Below are positions 33,098-38,071 of a stretch of DNA of 38,071 nt, piece by piece (position 1 is the stretch's first letter; each line of letters starts with the position of its first letter). Location: assembly GCA_035347995.1 (NCBI GenBank), contig DAOPQD010000024.1, forward strand, positions 1 through 38,071. The letters run 5' to 3'. The stretch comes from JAAZNO01 sp012798275. GTDB lineage: Bacteria; Chloroflexota; Anaerolineae; B4-G1; SLSP01. A program made the translations under genes and the position numbers. The notes below the pieces were generated by a model. That model was not told the DNA's origin. It was given only the letters and a program-made list of their open reading frames with translations, and did not search any database.

Positions 33098-34129
33098 TCA
33101 ATGAACGCGCGTGGCCCAGGCAAGCGCCTCATACGCCGCCGGCGGCGTTTCTCCCTGGAAGGTGAGCAGCATCGAAAAGGCGGCTCGGGCGCCAGGGTCC
33201 AGCGTGGTGACGTCCTCCAACATGGCCTCACGATATCCCAACACCAGTCCCTTGGCGTCGAAGAGGGTGATCACGACGGTCGCCAGCGTCACCGGTCCGC
33301 CAGACGCATTCACCAGGCTGCCCGTCACCCGGTATTGGGGGCCGGACATGCCGGCATCGAGATCTGCGACGGTCAGAGGGACAAAATCCTCCGTGATGGC
33401 ACTGATGGTCTCCGCCCGCAGCAGGGCGACACGCACGTCCACCGCTTGGGCAGGTGGATCGAGGAAAGTCACGGCGAAGGGAGCACGCTGCTCCGGCTGG
33501 AGATAATCCACCGCCGCCAGCGCGGTCTGCTGCGCGAGAGGATTGCCCGCCGCATCCACTAACACCGCCTGAACCTGCAGGTTCGTCACCGGAACGCCGA
33601 TGACGTTGCGGACGGCCCCCAGGCACAGCAATCCGCCTACGGCAGTGCGGCGCAATGAGACGCCGACGAGCTCCAGGGGCTGCGGCGTTGGCGTAGGCAA
33701 AATGAGATTGCTGAGTGGCTCCCCCGCCAGGGGCAGTTCGGCTTCCGCCGCCTGCAGGGGGATGATTAAGGCCTGCCCAATGTCCAGATACTCATTGACG
33801 TCAAGGCTGTTGGCATGGAGGAGCGCATCTACGGTAACACCATATTCCAGGGCAATGCCGAAGAGCGTGTCCCCCGAGGCGACGTAATGCACGACCGGCG
33901 TGGGCGAGGGCGAAGGAGTGAGGGTCGGCGTGGGCGGGATGGGGGTCAAGAAGGCCGCCGGCGCGAGGGTCGCCGTCGCCGTGACGCGCGATGAAGCGGG
34001 CGGCATGGCGCCTCCGGTAGGTGTGGGCACCGCCACCGGCGTGATGACGGTCCCACACCCGCTCCATACCCAGAGCCCCATGAGCAGGCAGGCAACCCAT
34101 AGCCAGCGGTGTGAGCGTTCAGGTTTCAC
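33098..34129 (-). CDS. LysM-domain lipoprotein
   Basis: A 343-residue surface protein. The N-terminus (SHRWLWVACLLMGLWVWSGC) is a signal peptide with a probable lipobox ending at C25; the -3 Trp is unusual, so lipidation is likely but not certain. A Pro/Thr linker (about 26-78, PTPTLTPSPSPTPVV) leads to one LysM repeat (81-124, HYVASGDTLFGIALEYGVTV). The C-terminal half has two beta-sandwich-like segments resembling the FxLYD/DUF3426 type (VNASGGPVTLATVVITLFDA). The likely role is cell-wall binding. The GTG start is only about 8 bases after a TATAAT box, with no ribosome-binding site, so translation may be leaderless. Confidence 0.82.
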   Translation of the reverse strand: MKPERSHRWLWVACLLMGLWVWSGCGTVITPVAVPTPTGGAMPPASSRVTATATLAPAAFLTPIPPTPTLTPSPSPTPVVHYVASGDTLFGIALEYGVTVDALLHANSLDVNEYLDIGQALIIPLQAAEAELPLAGEPLSNLILPTPTPQPLELVGVSLRRTAVGGLLCLGAVRNVIGVPVTNLQVQAVLVDAAGNPLAQQTALAAVDYLQPEQRAPFAVTFLDPPAQAVDVRVALLRAETISAITEDFVPLTVADLDAGMSGPQYRVTGSLVNASGGPVTLATVVITLFDAKGLVLGYREAMLEDVTTLDPGARAAFSMLLTFQGETPPAAYEALAWATRVH

Positions 34130-34137
34130 AAAGAAAG

Positions 34138-34146
34138 ATTATACCA
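34138..34146 (-). promoter_or_regulatory. Extended -10 promoter for the LysM lipoprotein gene
   Basis: A TGGTATAAT (extended -10) lies 8 bases upstream of the GTG start of the lipoprotein gene. No good -35 is seen. The transcription start would fall at or next to the GTG. Confidence 0.55.
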
Positions 34147-34156
34147 CAAGCGGTTT

Positions 34157-35188
34157 TCAGGCGACCTCCACCGGCTCCGCCTCGGCAATTCTCTCCGCCT
34201 GGCGCAGGAATTCGGGAGAGCGTTGGGGAGCCTGAGCACGGCGTTTGCCCAGCACGTAGAGCCCGACGAGCACCGCCCAGGGGACGCCCAACGCCCCCAG
34301 CAGGTAGGGCCCCGGCGGGAGCAGGGGAGCGGCGGAAAAACGATCCAGGTTGAAGAGGATGAGGGCCACGGAAGTCCACACGGTCAGGAAATTAGGGATG
34401 GCGTCCCCGGCATGAATCCAGCCAGGGCCGGGCAGGCGTTTGGTGGAGATGGGCCAGAAGAGATTGCTGCCCATGTGCCCCAGCTGATCCTCCAGGATGT
34501 GTCCGCTGAAGCCCAGCCAGGTCACGACGCCGCCCCACCCGGCAGTCTCCCAGTCGCCGGTGACCACGCCGAGCAGGAGTCCCAGCAGCAGGCCCACCCC
34601 CAGCGCCAGGATCAAACTGTGCGTCCAGCGATGGTGCCAGTCCAGGAAGTGTACCTGCAGCTGCTCGCCTTCGCGCGCGAAGCGGAACGTCGGCCCGGAG
34701 AAGATATTGACGCGATATTCCTCGCTGTACGTGTTCACCAGGGGCGCGCCGACCGCGCGGCGGACTTCCTGCGCGCCCTCCGGTTCGCTGCCAGCGTAGG
34801 GCACCTGTCCGGTATTGACCAACGGCCCGATGCGCACCGCGACCTCATCACTCTCAGGGAGAAAGCGGATGACGTACTCGCGCCACAGGTCCGCCCCCAT
34901 CCGAATGGTATGCGCGACGAGATTGCAATCCTTGCCGGTCGTGTAAGCCTGGCGCATTGCGGCGACGAGCGCCTCGGCAATCGCCGCAGCATCGGGCTCC
35001 GGGCCGGGATCAATCTCGACGTCAAATTTCTCCCAATAGCGCGCGAACTTGAAGTCCAGAGTGTCGGGTAAAATGCCGCCGATGCCGCCAAGGACCGGCA
35101 GCAGGCCGCCGGCCGCTCCCGCCCGCACCACCTCGGGGAAGAAAGTGGCGATCGCCACGCCGGTGATGAAATGGGAAATGCCTTTCAT
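34157..35188 (-). CDS. Membrane-bound metal-dependent hydrolase (YdjM/DUF457-like)
   Basis: A 343-residue integral membrane protein with the histidine and aspartate motifs of the YdjM family: HFITGVA (H6), GGILPDTLDFKF (D42, D45), HHRWTHSL (H185, H186, H190) and GHILEDQLGH (H230, D234, H238). Hydrophobic helices lie near 190-210, 218-232 and 265-315. It is longer than the roughly 200 residues typical of YdjM because about 130 soluble residues (about 50-180) lie between the first two motif groups. The activity and substrate are unknown. GAGGTG precedes the ATG. It is upstream of the LysM lipoprotein on the same strand. Confidence 0.75.
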   Translation of the reverse strand: MKGISHFITGVAIATFFPEVVRAGAAGGLLPVLGGIGGILPDTLDFKFARYWEKFDVEIDPGPEPDAAAIAEALVAAMRQAYTTGKDCNLVAHTIRMGADLWREYVIRFLPESDEVAVRIGPLVNTGQVPYAGSEPEGAQEVRRAVGAPLVNTYSEEYRVNIFSGPTFRFAREGEQLQVHFLDWHHRWTHSLILALGVGLLLGLLLGVVTGDWETAGWGGVVTWLGFSGHILEDQLGHMGSNLFWPISTKRLPGPGWIHAGDAIPNFLTVWTSVALILFNLDRFSAAPLLPPGPYLLGALGVPWAVLVGLYVLGKRRAQAPQRSPEFLRQAERIAEAEPVEVA

Positions 35189-35535
35189 GGTACACCTCGC
35201 AGGTGAGAGTGCTTACCAGGATGAGTGAGAAAATAAAAAAGGCAATCTCTGGCTTTGATTTCATGTACCTGCTGCCTTTCGTCTCTCAAGAACACCCCCT
35301 CAAGGCAGTGCCTGACCCACACCAGCCAAAGAGCCAAAGAGCCAAAGAGCCAAAGAAAAGGAAGAGATCAAAACGGCGGAATGCCGCCGCATCATCGCCA
35401 CGTTGTATCTGCCTAAACGGTGCAGACAGACACCAGACACCCGTCTGAAACCGCCTAAATCAGCACTGCCTGGCAGCGTACCTCACCAGATTAAATACAG
35501 CCCCGCCCTTCAATCAACCAGAAATCGCCGAGGCT
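35189..35535. other. Gene-free region with short repeats
   Basis: No coding region is supported here. It contains the tandem octamer listed separately, a 6-bp hairpin (35374-35379 with 35384-35389, AATG loop), and an 8-bp inverted pair GGCAGTGC (35304) and GCACTGCC (35463). I see no clear promoter for the hydrolase. It marks the boundary between housekeeping genes and the accessory end of the window. Confidence 0.6.
35324..35355. repeat. Four perfect tandem copies of AGCCAAAG
   Basis: The 8-bp unit AGCCAAAG occurs four times without interruption. It is a short microsatellite-like repeat in non-coding DNA, prone to slippage. No spacers are present, so it is not a CRISPR. Confidence 0.9.
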
Positions 35536-36312
35536 TCACGCCAGCAGGGCCTGCATCTCCTGTGTGAATTGCGACACAGTTCCGGGCAACATATCCATTG
35601 GGGCATCTGGTCCGTTGAATCGAAACAACCACACACGTTCTGCCCCCCCCAAGAGCAACACGCCCCTTTCGGAAGTTGGAATATGCTCCGCTGTATACAC
35701 GACGCGCAAGGCGCTCCCACGATAACGGCTATTGAGCAAATCCTGCCGCAGCCACTGCTGCACTATCTCCGATAGATAGAGCTGCGCCTGTAAATGCTGT
35801 TCCAGCACAGCAGCATTCGCATCCTTGAGTGCTGTCAAAAAGTCAGCCGGCAAGTGGCTTGCTGGCATCTCAAAAGGCAAGGCTTGTGCTATCTCGAAGA
35901 ATTCCACTCCCTCCTGGACAACCATCGCTGCATCATGGATCTCAACCAAATGGTGCAACAATCCTTGCTCGACGCGATGCGCCACAATCGCGCCGTTAAG
36001 GAAATGGAATGCAGCTGACCATTCACCCCGAGGTTGAGAACGATGATAACGCAATGAAAAGGCCGGTTGGATAAGCGCAGAGACTGGCCGCTCCAAATCT
36101 GGGGCCAGCTGCAAACGCGCTTCAGCATCCAAGGTCAGCCATCCCCGTGCCAACAGCGAGTGCCCGGCGGTCTTCAAACGCACGTGAGCTTCATCGGCAG
36201 ACATATTCCCTAATTGCGCCACCATGATGTCGTGTGCCATCTGCGGCTGTCCCAAAGCGCTGAGCGCCAGAGCCAGTTCCTCAACACTGAGCAAAAATCC
36301 TGTATCAGGCAT
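35536..36312 (-). CDS. Unrecognised protein next to the WXG100-like gene
   Basis: A 258-residue soluble protein that I do not recognise with certainty. It starts with a helical segment (LLSVEELALALSALGQPQ), then a stretch with the pattern HVRLKTAGHSLLARGWLTLD, and ends with VWLFRFNGPDAPMDMLPG before a final helix. The arrangement loosely resembles EspG-like secretion chaperones of type VII systems, but this is only an impression. GGGAG lies upstream of the ATG. It follows the WXG100-like gene by 23 bases on the same strand, so the two are probably co-transcribed. Chaperone, immunity protein or an unrelated role are all possible. Confidence 0.7.
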   Translation of the reverse strand: MPDTGFLLSVEELALALSALGQPQMAHDIMVAQLGNMSADEAHVRLKTAGHSLLARGWLTLDAEARLQLAPDLERPVSALIQPAFSLRYHRSQPRGEWSAAFHFLNGAIVAHRVEQGLLHHLVEIHDAAMVVQEGVEFFEIAQALPFEMPASHLPADFLTALKDANAAVLEQHLQAQLYLSEIVQQWLRQDLLNSRYRGSALRVVYTAEHIPTSERGVLLLGGAERVWLFRFNGPDAPMDMLPGTVSQFTQEMQALLA

Positions 36313-36335
36313 GTTATTTCTCCCTTCACGTCAGC

Positions 36336-37370
36336 TCAAAATTGAAACAGGCGGCTCACTCCGCCCGCAAGATCGTCCAACGCCCGGTCCAGGTACTGTG
36401 CACCAGCGTTGACGCCGCTAGAGATCCCATCCACCACCCATTGGTCCAGTTCTTTATCACTCACCTTGACATTCTCTAATTGCTCAGCGGCCCAAGAAGC
36501 CGCTCTGCTGCCCCATACGCCGCCGATTTTCCCACCAATCACAGTCCCCACAGGGCCTAAAGCGCTGCCAAGTGCTGCGCCAGCAACGGCACCAGCCCAA
36601 GCGCCAGCTGCGGAACAACCCACGCCTATGGCAGTATCCACAATTACGCCGGTGGCAACCTTGCCGGTATCACCCTGGTATTCCTCCCAGTTTTCACCCA
36701 GCTCACTGGCGCCTTCAAGAAGGATATTGCCTTTGCTGAAGCTATCTTTCCAGGCTGCCTTTGCCATGTGTGCGGACAGATTGGCAGATTTGATGTGGGT
36801 AAGATAAGGGCTAAGCCCAGCCCACTCTTTGAGATCATGAGTGCCCCAGAAAATGACCTGGCCCGGATAGGTAACACCGTAGGTCAAAAGACCGGCTACT
36901 GCAAAGCTCGCACTGATATCCCTGAGATCCACCCAATCCTGAAGTTTTTCAGCAGCTTTAGAGACGTTTTTGAGATGCCCACCAATGACATCCGTAGCTG
37001 CGGCAGGGGGATTTGTTCCAGCGTCACTGACAACCACGTCAAGCATCAAAGGCGCCGCCAGGTCAATATCCCAGGGCAGGTTGAAAACCGCAGTGGATGC
37101 CTGCGCATCTTGTTGTTCGAACGTAGTCGCTACTCTATCCAGCAGTCGCCCCAGACGATGGAGCTCTTCAGATAGCTCCTGACATTGTGGAGTGACCCGT
37201 CCCAGTTCGGGTTCAATCCGCCAACGACTGCGACCATCCCAGGCGCCAGTATCCAGGGAGTGGATGGCGCGACGCAAGGCAGCGGCAGTTTCGGTGAGCT
37301 GTGTACTGGCATAGTCAAAACGCCAGGCGGATTCGCGCACCTGTTCAGTATCAATGCGAATGTGCTTCAT
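36336..37370 (-). CDS. WXG100-like protein with a glycine-zipper segment
   Basis: A 344-residue protein. Residues 5-90 look like a WXG100-type helical hairpin: helix (about 7-37), turn with WDG (44-46), helix (about 51-88). The middle (about 95-240) is mixed and not recognised. Residues 244-290 are rich in Gly and Ala with a zipper-like pattern (GAVAGAALGSALGPVGTVIG), as seen in membrane-inserting toxins. No signal peptide is visible, as expected for a type VII substrate. The ATG at 37370 has AGGGGG upstream. It could be a type VII-like effector, but no secretion gene is in the window. Confidence 0.65.
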   Translation of the reverse strand: MKHIRIDTEQVRESAWRFDYASTQLTETAAALRRAIHSLDTGAWDGRSRWRIEPELGRVTPQCQELSEELHRLGRLLDRVATTFEQQDAQASTAVFNLPWDIDLAAPLMLDVVVSDAGTNPPAAATDVIGGHLKNVSKAAEKLQDWVDLRDISASFAVAGLLTYGVTYPGQVIFWGTHDLKEWAGLSPYLTHIKSANLSAHMAKAAWKDSFSKGNILLEGASELGENWEEYQGDTGKVATGVIVDTAIGVGCSAAGAWAGAVAGAALGSALGPVGTVIGGKIGGVWGSRAASWAAEQLENVKVSDKELDQWVVDGISSGVNAGAQYLDRALDDLAGGVSRLFQF

Positions 37371-37421
37371 GGCGCCCCCTTTTAACTCCAGATGATCTCT
37401 GACCATAATCCATCAGCATGT

Positions 37422-37967
37422 TCACCACTCAACTCCCGTCAATTCCACATCAGATTCGCCTGCCGGTTCCAACAACCACTTGGCTGCCGAGGAAAACCGC
37501 CATGCGGTTGCCTCGCGTACCAGACCTTTGCGACGTGGATTATCATGCAGATAGTTGAATTTCGTTTTCCAGAAAGGGTAGGTGTAAAGCCCCTCTGCAT
37601 GGCGACTTTGCTGCCAGAAATGGTTGGCACGGTCTTCGCGCAGTGTCCCTTGAATTGCCTGGCGAAATACCGCCGGCCCTTTTTCCACAGCATACCTTGC
37701 CAGTTGTTTGCCTGTGTATTTCCGCAGATCGGTGATGGTTTGGCGTAACCGCTCGACATTGTAATCCGCATCTGTGACAATTAAGTGAAGATGCGTTGGC
37801 ATAATCACGAAAGCATTAATCCGTAGGCCCTTCTCGCGGTGGCAGAAGTTCAAACTCTCGGTAATGATCAAACATGATTCCTCGCTGACAAAAACGGGCA
37901 ACCATTGAATGACCGAGAATGTCAGATAGTACAAGGCGCAATCTTCATGGATACGCAGTGTTTCCAA
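37422..37967 (-). CDS. REP-associated tyrosine transposase (Y1, HUH)
   Basis: A single-strand DNA endonuclease-type protein of the Y1 transposase family, 181 residues. It has the HUH metal motif MPTHLHLIV (H59, H61), a probable nucleophile tyrosine in DLRKYTGKQ (Y84) and the C-terminal YTYPFWKTKFNYLHDNPRRK typical of REP-associated transposases. Those enzymes mobilise or maintain palindromic REP sequences. The start is TTG, with AGGAG seven bases upstream. A large imperfect palindrome lies just upstream of the gene, a typical substrate arrangement. It appears intact. Confidence 0.88.
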   Translation of the reverse strand: METLRIHEDCALYYLTFSVIQWLPVFVSEESCLIITESLNFCHREKGLRINAFVIMPTHLHLIVTDADYNVERLRQTITDLRKYTGKQLARYAVEKGPAVFRQAIQGTLREDRANHFWQQSRHAEGLYTYPFWKTKFNYLHDNPRRKGLVREATAWRFSSAAKWLLEPAGESDVELTGVEW

Positions 37968-37986
37968 ATATCAACTCCTGGCGGCT

Positions 37987-38038
37987 CGGTCAGAGACCGG
38001 CCGCAGCGCATGTGTCGCTCGGGCCGGTCTCCTGACCG
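37987..38038. repeat. REP-like large palindrome upstream of the transposase
   Basis: Positions 37987-38002 pair with 38022-38038 through 16 base pairs with one bulged base (arms CGGTCAGAGACCGGCC and its complement). An inner AGCG/CGCT stem continues the hairpin. It lies 20 bases upstream of the transposase start, where such enzymes usually have their REP elements. It may be a single copy or the edge of a longer array beyond the window. Confidence 0.7.
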
Positions 38039-38071
38039 CGCCCGCGCCACAAGCCAAAGTCCCGCCGGCGG

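Noticed and set aside
35324..35355. CRISPR array
   Set aside because: The units are contiguous 8-mers without spacers, and no cas gene is present.

Overview
The window looks like a chromosomal segment of a GC-rich, probably monoderm-like bacterium, most plausibly a member of the Chloroflexota (Anaerolineae or a relative). The pointers are: EF-Tu with AISHVEYET after switch I; rplQ followed by truA-rplM-rpsI; zinc-ribbon S14 and four-Cys S4; a tetrapyrrole methylase-MazG fusion; and LysM-M23 envelope proteins. The phylum is inferred from remembered family patterns, not from a search.

Layout. (1) About 0.1-7 kb is housekeeping: lysS on the + strand, then on the - strand an HD-domain hydrolase and two tandem LysM-M23 peptidases, then trxA (+) and the MazG fusion (-). 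(2) About 7.1-28.1 kb is one uninterrupted - strand translation cluster. In transcription order it reads rpsL-rpsG-fusA-tuf-rpsJ-rplC-rplD-rplW-rplB-rpsS-rplV-rpsC-rplP-rpmC-rpsQ-rplN-rplX-rplE-rpsN-rpsH-rplF-rplR-rpsE-rpmD-rplO-secY-map-rpmJ-rpsM-rpsK-rpsD-rpoA-rplQ-truA-rplM-rpsI. This joins the classical str, S10, spc and alpha operons, but adk and infA are missing from their common positions. A sigma70-like promoter precedes rpsL, and a second lies between secY and map. (3) About 28.3-32.4 kb is rpoB alone, with its own promoter and terminator-like hairpin; rpoC does not follow it. (4) About 32.4-35.2 kb (-) holds an acyltransferase, a LysM lipoprotein with a probably leaderless GTG start, and a YdjM-like membrane hydrolase. 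(5) About 35.2-38.07 kb is accessory: a tandem octamer repeat, an unrecognised protein next to a WXG100-like protein with a glycine-zipper segment, and a REP-associated (HUH, Y1) transposase with a large palindrome just upstream.

The genes in regions 2 and 3 make ribosomes, elongation factors, the SecY channel and RNA polymerase subunits. The envelope genes (M23, LysM, PlsC, the WXG-like protein) suggest cell-wall remodelling and secretion. The most unusual observations are an EF-Tu whose switch I sequence is not canonical, a roughly 140-residue repeat-containing insertion in RpoB, the orphan position of rpoB, a structured RNA leader between rpsJ and rplC, and the WXG-like pair beside the transposase. 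I see no tRNA, rRNA or CRISPR array.
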